Source: Alcaligenaceae bacterium
GTDB taxonomy: Bacteria; Pseudomonadota; Gammaproteobacteria; Burkholderiales; Burkholderiaceae_B
Direction of reading: 5' to 3'
DNA: 12,017 bases
Assembly: GCA_012511095.1 (NCBI GenBank)
Contig: JAAZGT010000195.1
Coordinates: 1-12,017 of the forward strand
Of this stretch, positions 1-8,429 are shown one piece after another. The translations under genes and the position numbers were made by a program. The notes under the pieces are model-generated. The model saw nothing but the letters and a program-made list of their open reading frames with translations. It was not told the DNA's origin and did no database searches. How positions within the stretch are numbered: position 1 is the stretch's first letter; every line of letters begins with the position of its first letter.

Positions 1-857
1 CCATACAAGCAGTGATTGCTGCTAATTATCCACACTATGAGGTCAGTGCTGTTGATAAGGTATTTGTTTCTACAGATACATCAATGTTTAAAAAGAAATT
101 GCAATGGCAGATAGTCGATGGTGATGTGGACGGTTTTACGTCGAGCTATGCACCGTCAGGTAATTATCGTTCCTTAATTACATCAGTTGCCTCTATTTAT
201 AAGTTTTTAGATCCACGTAATGAGACGACTAGAAATAACTGGTTAGTAAGTCATAGATGCCCTCATTTACGTCATGAATTGAGACGTCGAGGTGAGACAA
301 CGTTAAATGACAAAGGGGTTTGGCAATCCATCGATACTCAATCTTTTCATGCCTTACGTTCTAATCGCTGGATAGGTTGTTATCACCGAGAGTACCCAAT
401 GGGTTGGGGCTGGGTTTCAGGTCGTTTTAATAATGTTCCAAAAGGTATGGAGTATACCGAAGAACCTCCGGATAATTTTTCGAATCAAGATTTTTGGCGC
501 TGGGTAAGATCTGCCACAACTTGGGGTTTATTAGGAGGCCGCCAAAACCCCTTAGCTAACTCTCGCGCCTATGTTAGTCGCACTCAATGGGGTGGGGGTG
601 GCTTAGTGCCTTTTATCGATATCAATCAAGAGGGTCAAGACAAACTAGCTTTTCAATTAATTCTTAAAGGTCCAGAGGTTGATGGTCACTTGATAACCGT
701 GAGTGCCTCAGCAGAAACTTTTTTCGAACGATATAAAAGCCGTACCGATGGAAAGCACGAAAAAGCCAATTTGTGGCATCCCTATTGGTTAGCACATCTA
801 GTTCCTAATTTAAGGATTGTTACAGATGCTCTTGGTCTATCTAAGTTTAGTGAGTAG
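1..857 (+). CDS. TadG-like Tad pilus protein, C-terminal part (5' end outside window)
   Basis: The reading frame is open from base 3 through the window edge to the TAG at 855-857, so this is the last ~285 residues of a longer protein. The GTG at base 12 has no ribosome binding site and is unlikely to be the start. The visible part has no membrane segment; the usual N-terminal TadE/G anchor would lie upstream. It is rich in Trp, Gly and aromatics (WIGCYHREYPMGWGW near residue 120), and its end carries a segment of the form ITVSASAETFFER followed by LWHPYWLAHLVP. I recognise that pattern, from memory, in the C-termini of TadG-like proteins of betaproteobacterial Tad loci. Known role of the family: minor pilin-like or assembly proteins anchored in the inner membrane and reaching into the periplasm. 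The gene is followed 3 bp later by a tadE-like gene, which fits a Tad operon. The operon role is fairly sure; the exact subfamily is not. Confidence 0.6.
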   Translation, partial: IQAVIAANYPHYEVSAVDKVFVSTDTSMFKKKLQWQIVDGDVDGFTSSYAPSGNYRSLITSVASIYKFLDPRNETTRNNWLVSHRCPHLRHELRRRGETTLNDKGVWQSIDTQSFHALRSNRWIGCYHREYPMGWGWVSGRFNNVPKGMEYTEEPPDNFSNQDFWRWVRSATTWGLLGGRQNPLANSRAYVSRTQWGGGGLVPFIDINQEGQDKLAFQLILKGPEVDGHLITVSASAETFFERYKSRTDGKHEKANLWHPYWLAHLVPNLRIVTDALGLSKFSE

Positions 858-860
858 CTT

Positions 861-1610
861 ATGAGGATATCTAATTTAAGGCGACAAAGTGGGCAGTCAG
901 TGGTTGAGGCATTAGTGCTTTTATTGGTGCTAATACTTATGTTTATGGCCATTCCATGGTTAGGCAGAATTTCAGATATTGGTTTGCAGCAAAGCAGTGC
1001 TAGTCGTTATGCGGCTTTTCAGTTAACGCGTGATGCAAACACACTGATTGAAAACGATATTAAAGCCCGTTTCTTTTTGCAGCCTCAACACCAATGGAAA
1101 GATAGGGCTAATAAACAAATTACAGAAAAAGAACATATCCATGTATCCGTTACTAGAAACAAAAAGCTCAATACAGATGCCCAACCAGGTGGTGATGGAA
1201 CGCATCAATTAAAGCTTAGACGAGAGTGGGAAGTTGAGGATCAAGGTATTGCCAACGTTTCTATCAATACGCGACCACAATATACGCAAGTGGACGATAG
1301 AACAAATGATCCCATAAGCCCTAGTCTGTCTTTTTTTGATCAACAAATAATAAATATCCATCGTCACACAGCGATATTGACGGATACAGCTCATAGCTCT
1401 AGTGATTTAAATGCTCATCAACGCAGCGCCCAAAGTCAGTTGGCATGGTCAGAAGCTACTACAGCCTCCTATGAAAGCGGTCAAAAAATAAGGGATATTG
1501 CAAGCCCTGTTGATGCCGCATGGTCTAGACCCGAGCCTGTTTTTGATTGGATTAAACCATGGGCAGGTCGCCTACCTCAGCATCATTTAGAGACAAAAAG
1601 AGGGCATTAG
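861..1610 (+). CDS. tadE: TadE-like pseudopilin / pilus assembly protein
   Basis: A 249-residue protein with a short basic N-terminus (residues 1-10) followed by GQSVVEALV at residues 11-19 and a hydrophobic helix to about residue 33. Gly11 followed by Glu16 gives the prepilin-type site G|QSVVE with Glu at +5, the hallmark of TadE/TadF pseudopilins that are cut by the TadV/CpaA prepilin peptidase. The remaining ~215 residues are polar and would be periplasmic. Family knowledge: TadE proteins are minor pilin-like components needed for Flp pilus assembly. The protein is longer than a classical TadE, so it could also be called TadE/G-like. The start lies 3 bp after the preceding stop with only a weak ribosome site (GTGAGT), suggesting translational coupling. 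The next gene starts 3 bp after its stop. Confidence 0.72.
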   Translation: MRISNLRRQSGQSVVEALVLLLVLILMFMAIPWLGRISDIGLQQSSASRYAAFQLTRDANTLIENDIKARFFLQPQHQWKDRANKQITEKEHIHVSVTRNKKLNTDAQPGGDGTHQLKLRREWEVEDQGIANVSINTRPQYTQVDDRTNDPISPSLSFFDQQIINIHRHTAILTDTAHSSSDLNAHQRSAQSQLAWSEATTASYESGQKIRDIASPVDAAWSRPEPVFDWIKPWAGRLPQHHLETKRGH

Positions 1611-1613
1611 ACA

Positions 1614-2363
1614 ATGAGGAAAAAGAAAATATTACTTGTCGTTTTAGGATTTTTATTGAGTATTAATATGCCTTTTAAGGCATTGGCACTGGATGATAAG
1701 GGAGGTCGTATTGCTGAGGAGTTAGCCATAAAGCTTTCTTTGGGGCTTAGAAACAAAGTTTTTCAGGGTGCGATTTTTTCCCAAACCATAAGCGCATGGC
1801 GCATTCAATCTGAGCATGGTTTTGATGAGTTAATAAACGCATTATCAAAACAGATGATTTTAAATCAATACCAAGCTTTGGCTAATGTCATCACTCTAAG
1901 CGGGGAGTATGCGCATAACAGTGTGCTGTTACAGATTGAACGCACTAGTTTAGATGGTTATCAAGGCTCTCTAAGTATTATGCCGCTTAAGTCTACGCCT
2001 TTTTCATATGAAGAAGAGGATCAACTACATCGTTTTTTGATTAGAGAAGCAACTAACTTAATCGAACAAAAAATGCTTTGGTTGCCAAAGTCTTCCGAGT
2101 TGCTGATGGATATAGAGATTGATACAGGAATCTCACAGCAAATTTATTTGATCCCTATGACGGTAAATGAGTTAAGAGAAACATTAAATACAAATTTAAA
2201 GTTATTGGGCTGGCGAAAAAATGACTCAGAGGATTTAGGTTTTAGTGTTTGGAGCAGAAATAATGAGTTGTTAAAACTTTATTTCAGCGACCAAGAAGAG
2301 GGTACGGCTTTATATGTTTCTAGCCGTGGTTTATCAAAGGAAGTTTATGAAAGTAGCTATTAA
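1614..2363 (+). CDS. Exported protein of unknown function in Tad operon
   Basis: A 249-residue protein I do not recognise. It starts with a clear Sec signal peptide: MRKKK, then a hydrophobic core, with probable cleavage after the ALA at residues 23-25. The mature part is mixed alpha/beta in look, has no cysteines and no lipobox, so it should be a soluble periplasmic protein. AGAGGG at 1599-1604 is a plausible ribosome site 9 bp before the ATG. The gene sits 3 bp after tadE, and its last 17 bp overlap the start of rcpC, so it is very likely co-expressed with, and translationally coupled to, the pilus genes. Candidate roles, by position only, are a periplasmic accessory to RcpC/RcpA such as an RcpB-like factor; no sequence motif shows this. 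The function is unassigned. Confidence 0.8.
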   Translation: MRKKKILLVVLGFLLSINMPFKALALDDKGGRIAEELAIKLSLGLRNKVFQGAIFSQTISAWRIQSEHGFDELINALSKQMILNQYQALANVITLSGEYAHNSVLLQIERTSLDGYQGSLSIMPLKSTPFSYEEEDQLHRFLIREATNLIEQKMLWLPKSSELLMDIEIDTGISQQIYLIPMTVNELRETLNTNLKLLGWRKNDSEDLGFSVWSRNNELLKLYFSDQEEGTALYVSSRGLSKEVYESSY

Positions 2364-3330
2364 TAAAAAGGCAACGGTTGTTATTGTTCTCGCTATCTTG
2401 GCGGGTTTGTTAGCAGCTTGGTCAGCGCAACAATACATTAACCAAAAAGTAGAAATGCTAGAAGCACAAGCCAGAGTAGAAACTGTGCCACGTGTAGTCG
2501 CTGCTTATGACTTACCAGAAGGTACTAAGATTGATGCAGTTCATGTGGCAGTGCGTGACATTCCCAAAGAGTGGGTGGCAAGTGGCAGCATTATGCCGGA
2601 TGAGTTTATACACATTCAAGGTCAAATGGTTACCGCTCCCTTAAAACGAGGCGATCAACTGTTATGGGCAAATACAGCCCATACGAGGGTTAAACCGTTT
2701 TCCGACAAAATTAGTCCAGGCCGTCGGGCTGTAACTATTCCCGTCGATACCATTAATTCAGTCTCAGGGATGTTAGTGCCTGGTGATTTGATTGATCTCT
2801 ATGTGTCTTTTGAATATCGACGTAAACAAATCACAGCACCTTTATTGCAAGGTGTGTTGGTTATGGCAACGGGGCAACAAAGTCGTCCTACCTTAGCTAA
2901 TGATGAGACACCGTCGAGATATTCAACCGTGACGCTGGATACAGCTCCTGAAGAAGCGGCGAAACTTGTGGCAGCTAGACAAGCTGGCACCATCACCGCT
3001 TTACTACGTCATCCCGATGATGATAAGGCTACACAAAAAGCTGTAAGAGGTGATCTTGCCAATATGCTAGGTATTGCAACCCCGCCACCTCCAATTAAAC
3101 GTAAACCGCAGGTCATATACGGGGATCAACATAATAAAAAACTCCCCAACTTAGCGCTCAATCAACAACCAGTTAATACAACTAAAGATGAGCGTGGAGT
3201 ATTTGAATTGCCAGGTCAAGAGGACTTAGTGAGTGCCTGGATTAACTCCTTGCCAAAGGTCGATTTAGATGGGGAGACGGCATTAAGTGGTAATTATTCT
3301 GAGACACAAGAAATTCTTTTATTGGAATAA
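2347..3330 (+). CDS. rcpC: Flp pilus assembly protein RcpC/CpaB
   Basis: A 327-residue protein with an N-terminal membrane anchor (residues 9-27). A SAF domain starts near residue 48 (PRVVAAYDLPEGTKI), and an RcpC/CpaB domain starts near residue 115 (GRRAVTIPVDTINSVSGML, then VPGDLIDLYVSF) and runs to about residue 230. The tail holds a Pro-rich stretch (PPPPIKRKP). Family knowledge: CpaB is an inner-membrane-anchored periplasmic protein that works with the secretin and may contact peptidoglycan through the SAF domain. I chose the ATG at 2347 rather than the in-frame ATG at 2314: AAGGAAG at 2337-2343 lies at correct spacing, and from 2347 the protein begins with a normal basic-hydrophobic anchor. 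This start overlaps the preceding gene by 17 bp. A 54-bp gap separates it from the secretin gene. Confidence 0.9.
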   Translation: MKVAINKKATVVIVLAILAGLLAAWSAQQYINQKVEMLEAQARVETVPRVVAAYDLPEGTKIDAVHVAVRDIPKEWVASGSIMPDEFIHIQGQMVTAPLKRGDQLLWANTAHTRVKPFSDKISPGRRAVTIPVDTINSVSGMLVPGDLIDLYVSFEYRRKQITAPLLQGVLVMATGQQSRPTLANDETPSRYSTVTLDTAPEEAAKLVAARQAGTITALLRHPDDDKATQKAVRGDLANMLGIATPPPPIKRKPQVIYGDQHNKKLPNLALNQQPVNTTKDERGVFELPGQEDLVSAWINSLPKVDLDGETALSGNYSETQEILLLE

Positions 3331-3384
3331 ATTTTTAAATAGATAGGTTCCTAAGAACTATAGGGGCACAGGGGAGGAGTTTTA

Positions 3385-4875
3385 ATGAAATTTAATCAAT
3401 ACAAAAAGACAAACTTTATAGCTAGCGCTTTGAGTATTCACTTGGTTTATATTGGCACGCTGTTTTTACTCTTATTACCGGCGTTGGCGCTAGCACAGCA
3501 AAAAATTAACTTAACCGTTGGTCAAATCCATGTCTTACCATCGACACAAATTGCCAGGGTGGCAGTGGGTGATGGGAATATCGTCAATGCAGTAACCGAT
3601 GATGATAAGGAGGTGGTCATTTTTGCGAGGGAGGCTGGAGACACTAGTTTACAAATATGGGATACAGAGGGTAACTCAACAAATTATCAAATCCGTGTCG
3701 CCTCCGCTGTTCAGCATCGTCTGCAGCATGATATCCGAAATATGCTTAATCGTATCGATAATGTAAAGGCCACAGTTTTGGGTGAAAAAGTCATTGTTGA
3801 GGGGGATAAATTAAGTGATGCAGATAGGGAGAGAGTACAGCTATTGGCGAAGCATTATCCTCAAATTGTGGATATGACTAGTCAGGTCGGCTGGGATCAA
3901 ATGGTTTTGCTTGATGTGCAGATCCTTGAAATTCCCAGAAACTTTCTTCAAGAGTTTGGTGTCAGCTGGCAGCATAGCACGCTAGGCGGGTTTAACGCAG
4001 GCGTGGTGTGGGACTCAACTGGTCGAAATCTATTGGCGCGTCCAGGTGAGCAAGCGTTGGAGGCTCTTTTAGCTCAACACAATCCTTTAGGCTATTTTGG
4101 TATTAATACTTTATTGAGTTCGCATATTAAGGCTATGACTAATGAGGGCAAAGCTGTGATGTTAGCTCAACCACAATTAATGGCACGCAGTGGCGCAACC
4201 GCTGAGTTCCTGGCTGGCGGTGAGGTGCCTTATGCTATTGCCGATGGTAATGGAAATACCCAAACCATGTTTAAGCCTTATGGCGTAAGTTTACAAATTA
4301 CGCCGCGTATTGAAAAGAATGGCATTGTACGCTCGCGTATTCATGTTGAGGTCAGCTCTGTTGATGGCTCGATGGTCGTAGAGGGCGGACCTGCTCTAAA
4401 AATTCGTCGTACCAACACAGAATTTAATGTGCGCTCGGGTGAAACACTTGTGTTATCTGGTTTTATCTCTAGAGACCAAATGCAAAATATGGATAAGGTG
4501 CCTGGTATGGGCGACATTCCCATATTAAGTACTTTATTCCGTTCAAAAATGTTTCGTAATAATGAAACGGAGTTAGCTATCTTTGTGCGCCCAGTGGTAG
4601 TGTCTACTGACAATGAGGATATGCATAGGCGTGTCATGCGTTCTCAAGCTATTGTTGATAGTACATTTGAGCAAGCGGCCTTATTAAATGTACCTATTAA
4701 TCCATCCTCCTTAACTACAAACATGATTAATGGCTCTGATTTTCTTAGTGTAAATCAAGAGCAAAGTACACAACAATTCAGACCTTTTAAGGTACATCCC
4801 TTTACTGTAAATGAATTTAATGCACCTAAAGGAGAAAAATTAATTATTCGTTCTCTAAGTTTTAAGGAGGGCTAG
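3385..4875 (+). CDS. rcpA: Tad pilus outer-membrane secretin RcpA/CpaC
   Basis: A 496-residue protein with a signal peptide ending in ALA at residue 37. Next comes the pilus-formation N-terminal domain (about residues 40-105, with INLTVGQIHVLPS and the IARVAVGDGNIVNAV segment), a BON-like domain (about 107-175, with EKVIVEGDKLSDADRERV) and the secretin core (about 235-415). Core signatures visible are VPYAIADGNGN, FKPYGVSLQITPRI, the VPGMGDIPILSTLFRS motif at residues 372-387 and the terminal ELAIFVRPVVV strand. Secretins of this family form the multimeric outer-membrane pore for Flp pili. The length is normal for CpaC. A strong ribosome site, GGAGGAG at 3373-3379, stands 5 bp before the ATG. 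The stop lies 5 bp before tadA. No separate pilotin (RcpB) is seen next to it. Confidence 0.95.
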   Translation: MKFNQYKKTNFIASALSIHLVYIGTLFLLLLPALALAQQKINLTVGQIHVLPSTQIARVAVGDGNIVNAVTDDDKEVVIFAREAGDTSLQIWDTEGNSTNYQIRVASAVQHRLQHDIRNMLNRIDNVKATVLGEKVIVEGDKLSDADRERVQLLAKHYPQIVDMTSQVGWDQMVLLDVQILEIPRNFLQEFGVSWQHSTLGGFNAGVVWDSTGRNLLARPGEQALEALLAQHNPLGYFGINTLLSSHIKAMTNEGKAVMLAQPQLMARSGATAEFLAGGEVPYAIADGNGNTQTMFKPYGVSLQITPRIEKNGIVRSRIHVEVSSVDGSMVVEGGPALKIRRTNTEFNVRSGETLVLSGFISRDQMQNMDKVPGMGDIPILSTLFRSKMFRNNETELAIFVRPVVVSTDNEDMHRRVMRSQAIVDSTFEQAALLNVPINPSSLTTNMINGSDFLSVNQEQSTQQFRPFKVHPFTVNEFNAPKGEKLIIRSLSFKEG

Positions 4876-4880
4876 CTCAT

Positions 4881-6647
4881 ATGACTAAGTTATTTTTAAA
4901 ACTACAGTTTGAAGACGGACGTAGTGAAGAAAGGTGGTTTGATTTGCCTATTACTATTGGTAAACAGACTGATAATAGCTTGGCACTAAAAAGCTGGCGC
5001 GTGGCCAAGCATCACGCCAAAATCTTTTCTAAAGATGATGTAACTTATTTGCATGATCTCGGTTCGCTTGGCGGCTCAATACTAAATTCACAACGCATTT
5101 ATCATGTGCACCCTTTACAAATCAATGATCAAATCGTGATAGGCCCTTGTTTAATAGAGCTTAAAGATATTCAGTCGGTGCGATCATTAACTGAAATTAA
5201 AGAGCTTAACTCAGTTGAGCAGTCTCTTGATGATAAGGAAGTTAATTTAATTAGCGTAGAAGCAGAACCTAAACGAGCGGTGACTAACAATTTTAAATTC
5301 GAAGAAAACCTAGTTTCACCACGTTCTAATTTGAACGTTAGGGGTTTTAGTGCTGAGGTAGAACCTACTCTATTAATTGCTCAACGTGATCAATTACATA
5401 AATTACTTCTAGATGCCTTAGATTTAAAAAGAAATAACATCACAGTGATGGATGATTCTTTACTGCGTGAAGAAGCTAGCAAATTACTTAATCAAATTGT
5501 GGAGGGCAATGAACAATTTAAGAGTCTAAGCTATGCCAAAGAGTTGTGTGAGATGGTGATTAATGAGGCGGTGGGATTAGGTCCTTTAGAAGACTTGCTC
5601 AACGATCCTGAAATTACCGAAATCATGGTAAATCGCTTTGATGAGGTATATATCGAACGCGACGGTAAGTTAGAGAATCATCCCATGAGCTTTAGCAGCA
5701 ATCAGTCCGTTCTTTCTATTATTGACCGTATTGTGGCGCCCATTGGTAGACGTATTGACGAGTCCTCGCCAATGGTAGACGCACGACTAAAGGATGGTTC
5801 TCGAGTCAATGCCGTAATTCCTCCCATTGCCATTAAAGGGCCGAGCATTACTATCCGAAAATTCCCCTTGCGAAGGCCTAGCATGGATGACTTAATTAAA
5901 CTTGGCTCTTTAGATGAGCATATGGGTGAATTTTTAACCATGTGTGTTAAGAACCGGATGAATATGGTGATATCTGGAGGTACGGGTTCAGGTAAAACGA
6001 CTTTATTAAATATTCTTTCGAATTGTATTCCCGATGGAGAGCGTATTGTCACCATTGAAGATGCGGCTGAGTTACGTCTTAATCACCACCATTTAATTAG
6101 TCTAGAGGCACGTCCATCTAACAGCGAAGGACGTGGTCAGATAGATATTCGTGACCTAGTAAAGAATTCATTACGTATGAGACCTGATCGCATCGTGGTA
6201 GGTGAATGTCGTGGCGGTGAGGCCTTTGATATGCTTACCGCAATGAACACTGGCCACGAAGGCTCCTTAACTACGCTGCACGCAAACTCACCACGTGATG
6301 CGATTTCTCGACTTGAGGTAATGATTTTGATGGCAGGTATGGACATACCTTTAAGTGCGATTCGTGAACATATTGCTTCAAGTATTGATTTCATTGTGCA
6401 ACAAACTCGACTAAGTGATGGGCGACGGGTGGTGTCCTCAATTGTCGAGGTATGTGGTCTAGAGAGTGGAGTCATCAAAACTCAAGAAATCTTTAAATAT
6501 CAAAAGGGTGTCAAGAATGCTTTCTATGGATTGGGCATTATTCCTGATCAATTTGAACAGCTTCAAGAAGAGGGGTTAATACTCGATGTGAGTCGTTTTA
6601 ATCAAATGACAAAAGCTAATGTTAATGCCGCTCAAACCTTGCATTAA
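4881..6647 (+). CDS. tadA: FHA-domain TadA/CpaF pilus assembly ATPase
   Basis: A 588-residue secretion ATPase. Residues 1-95 form an FHA-like domain (ITIGKQTDNSLAL, VAKHHAKIF, DLGSLGGSILNSQRI). Residues ~100-165 are a linker, and the rest is the TadA/CpaF motor. It has Walker A GGTGSGKT at residues 366-373, the Asp-box region ERIVTIEDAAELRL, the SLRMRPDRIVVGECRGGE stretch with the Walker B glutamate at residue 442, and the His-box region TGHEGSLTTLHANS. Family knowledge: this cytoplasmic hexamer powers Flp pilus extension (and, in Caulobacter CpaF, retraction). Ordinary TadA is about 420-480 residues, so the extra length is the FHA domain. The residues that bind phosphothreonine in typical FHA domains look changed: GR is GK (27-28), SxxH is AKHH (42-45) and StNG is SLGG (62-65). 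AAGGAGG at 4864-4870 is the ribosome site. No tadZ/cpaE lies between it and the secretin gene. Confidence 0.95.
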   Translation: MTKLFLKLQFEDGRSEERWFDLPITIGKQTDNSLALKSWRVAKHHAKIFSKDDVTYLHDLGSLGGSILNSQRIYHVHPLQINDQIVIGPCLIELKDIQSVRSLTEIKELNSVEQSLDDKEVNLISVEAEPKRAVTNNFKFEENLVSPRSNLNVRGFSAEVEPTLLIAQRDQLHKLLLDALDLKRNNITVMDDSLLREEASKLLNQIVEGNEQFKSLSYAKELCEMVINEAVGLGPLEDLLNDPEITEIMVNRFDEVYIERDGKLENHPMSFSSNQSVLSIIDRIVAPIGRRIDESSPMVDARLKDGSRVNAVIPPIAIKGPSITIRKFPLRRPSMDDLIKLGSLDEHMGEFLTMCVKNRMNMVISGGTGSGKTTLLNILSNCIPDGERIVTIEDAAELRLNHHHLISLEARPSNSEGRGQIDIRDLVKNSLRMRPDRIVVGECRGGEAFDMLTAMNTGHEGSLTTLHANSPRDAISRLEVMILMAGMDIPLSAIREHIASSIDFIVQQTRLSDGRRVVSSIVEVCGLESGVIKTQEIFKYQKGVKNAFYGLGIIPDQFEQLQEEGLILDVSRFNQMTKANVNAAQTLH

Positions 6648-6678
6648 ATAAAAGTCTAAATCCAATAGAGGAGTGGAG

Positions 6679-7524
6679 ATGGTCTTAATCAGCTTGTTAT
6701 TTGCTGCAATATCCATTGCATTGATTTGTTGGCTTGTAATCAATGGACTAAATCAGGCAGCAAGTCGTTATGAATCGGATCTTAAAGAGCAGTTTAGAGT
6801 GCAATTAAGTGATGCTTTTGTTTTTTTCGATCCTGTACAGCTCTGGAGTCTTGCAATTGCGACAACAGCTTTTGTGTTTTTTAGTTCATGGGTGATTTTT
6901 AAATTATGGTGGTTGTCTCTTGTTTTGGCATCAATTGTATTTTTCATGCCGAAGTTCTTGTTGTTTTTATTAAAGAATAGGCGGTTACAAACCTTTGATA
7001 GACAGCTACCTGATTTCCTTTTGTCCTTATCAGGCGCATTGCGTGCGGGTTCAGGCGTACAAACAGCAATTAAGTCCTTAGCAGATGACGCGCAGTCGCC
7101 ATTGGCACAAGAATTGTCTTTGTTGTTACGTGAACAACGATTAGGGGTGCCTTTTGACCAATGCCTGCAGCATTTGGTTGCACGCATGCCGTCTGAGTCG
7201 TGTGAGCTATTCGTGTCAGCCTTACGCATTAGTGCACAAACCGGAGGTAATTTATCTGAAGCCATTGAACGCATCGCCTCAACCTTACGCTCGCGGCTAC
7301 AAATACAGGCTCGTATCAGAGCTTTAACCTCACAAGGCAAAATGCAAGCAATAGTGATGTGTTTATTACCTATTGCTTTAATCTTTATCCTGCATTATCT
7401 CGATCCAACATCGATGAGTCAGTTATGGACAAGTTATACAGGCTGGATAGTGCTTGGGCTTATCGCTTTATTAGAGTTGCTAGGTGTGTGGATGATTAGC
7501 AAAATTGTTGCTATTGATGTGTAG
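6679..7524 (+). CDS. tadB: Tad pilus inner-membrane platform protein TadB
   Basis: A 281-residue membrane protein of the type II secretion F (GspF/TadB) family. It has an N-terminal helix (about residues 2-22), two helices around 54-97, a cytoplasmic T2SSF helical domain from about residue 103 (RRLQTFDRQLPDFLLSLSGALRAG, then the TGGNLSEAIERIASTLR segment), and two C-terminal helices. TadB pairs with TadC to form the platform on which the ATPase acts. I chose ATG 6679 because GAGGAG at 6668-6673 is spaced 5 bp from it. The in-frame GTG at 6673 overlaps that ribosome site. A 31-bp gap follows tadA, and tadC begins within 2-8 bp after the stop. Confidence 0.93.
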   Translation: MVLISLLFAAISIALICWLVINGLNQAASRYESDLKEQFRVQLSDAFVFFDPVQLWSLAIATTAFVFFSSWVIFKLWWLSLVLASIVFFMPKFLLFLLKNRRLQTFDRQLPDFLLSLSGALRAGSGVQTAIKSLADDAQSPLAQELSLLLREQRLGVPFDQCLQHLVARMPSESCELFVSALRISAQTGGNLSEAIERIASTLRSRLQIQARIRALTSQGKMQAIVMCLLPIALIFILHYLDPTSMSQLWTSYTGWIVLGLIALLELLGVWMISKIVAIDV

Positions 7525-7532
7525 AGGTGAGT

Positions 7533-8417
7533 GTGTCGAGTTGGTTTATTTATTTAAGTCTATGTGCTACTGCCTTGTCATTGGCTTTATTAGTTTATTG
7601 GTTTTTGATACCTAGTATAAAAGCAGATGCCGCCAAACCAGAGCAATTAGAAATTCATCGAGCATGGAACTTTGTTTGGCCATGGATTAATTTATTTGCG
7701 AGTGTAGCTAGACCTTTTATGTCATGGCGTTATCGTATGGCGGTAGAAAAAGATATTCTCAGAGCGGGACGTTTGGACTATTTAAATGCTGAGCACGTCT
7801 TGGGAATGCAGCTTGGTTCTAGTTTATTAGGTTTAATAGTGAGTTTATGGCTGTTTTTGAGTTTTGAATTCTCTCTAAGTTTAATAGTTTTTATAGCAAT
7901 ACTTAGTGGCATTACTTGTTTTTACTTACCTCGTAGTCATTTAAAACAACAGGCTAAACAGCGGCAACGCTTAATATTAAAGCAATTTCCTTTCTTCTTA
8001 GACATGATAACTTTATCGGTTGAGGGAGGATTAAATTTTCATGGCGCTTTAAATCAAACATACCTACTTTTGCCTAAAGGACCTTTAAATGCTGAGATTA
8101 ATCATGCCTTAAGTGACATGCGTGCTGGCCTATCACGACAAGAAGCTCTTAAAGCAATGGCTAACCGTGCAGATTTAGAAGAGATTAATCATTTAATTTC
8201 TTCTATCTCACAGAGTCAAAAGTTGGGAGTCAGTTTAGGTCCGATCTTGAGAGCCCAATCAGAGCAAAGAAGAAATGAGCGGTTTATGCGCGCCGAGAAG
8301 TTAGCTCTAGAAGCGCCAGTCAAAATGCTTTTTCCTTTGGTAACTTGTATTTTTCCATGCACTTTTATAGTGATCGCTTTTCCGATTGTATTGAAACTTA
8401 TGGAAGCAACCTGGTAG
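7533..8417 (+). CDS. tadC: Tad pilus inner-membrane platform protein TadC
   Basis: A protein of about 294 residues, the partner of TadB, with the same GspF-type architecture: an N-terminal helix, a pair of helices in the middle (residues ~90-135), a T2SSF helical domain (QRLILKQFPFFLDMITLSVEGG, then ISQSQKLGVSLGPILRAQSEQRR) and a C-terminal helix ending in FPIVLKLMEATW. TadC homologues usually carry the LDL/TLSVEGG-type segment seen here. The start is uncertain between two GTG codons. GTG 7527 follows the tadB stop by 2 bp but has no room for a ribosome site. GTG 7533 has AGAGG at 7523-7527 at 5-bp spacing and is preferred. The ribosome site overlaps the tadB stop, so translation is probably coupled. 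Confidence 0.92.
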   Translation: MSSWFIYLSLCATALSLALLVYWFLIPSIKADAAKPEQLEIHRAWNFVWPWINLFASVARPFMSWRYRMAVEKDILRAGRLDYLNAEHVLGMQLGSSLLGLIVSLWLFLSFEFSLSLIVFIAILSGITCFYLPRSHLKQQAKQRQRLILKQFPFFLDMITLSVEGGLNFHGALNQTYLLLPKGPLNAEINHALSDMRAGLSRQEALKAMANRADLEEINHLISSISQSQKLGVSLGPILRAQSEQRRNERFMRAEKLALEAPVKMLFPLVTCIFPCTFIVIAFPIVLKLMEATW

Positions 8418-8429
8418 ATGAGGAAAAAC

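Noticed and set aside
3331..3384. Gap between rcpC and rcpA as a promoter or attenuator
   Set aside because: Only a 4-bp stem (GTTC/GAAC) and no convincing -35/-10 pair; it holds just the ribosome site of rcpA.
1692..5238. Repeated GATGATAAGG at four places in the tad genes
   Set aside because: All copies encode Asp-Asp-Lys in frame with irregular spacing; this is codon coincidence, not an uptake or recombination motif.
6768..7340. Minus-strand 190-codon open frame inside tadB
   Set aside because: It is antisense to a clear T2SSF protein; the Ser/Cys/Lys-rich text is typical of a shadow frame.
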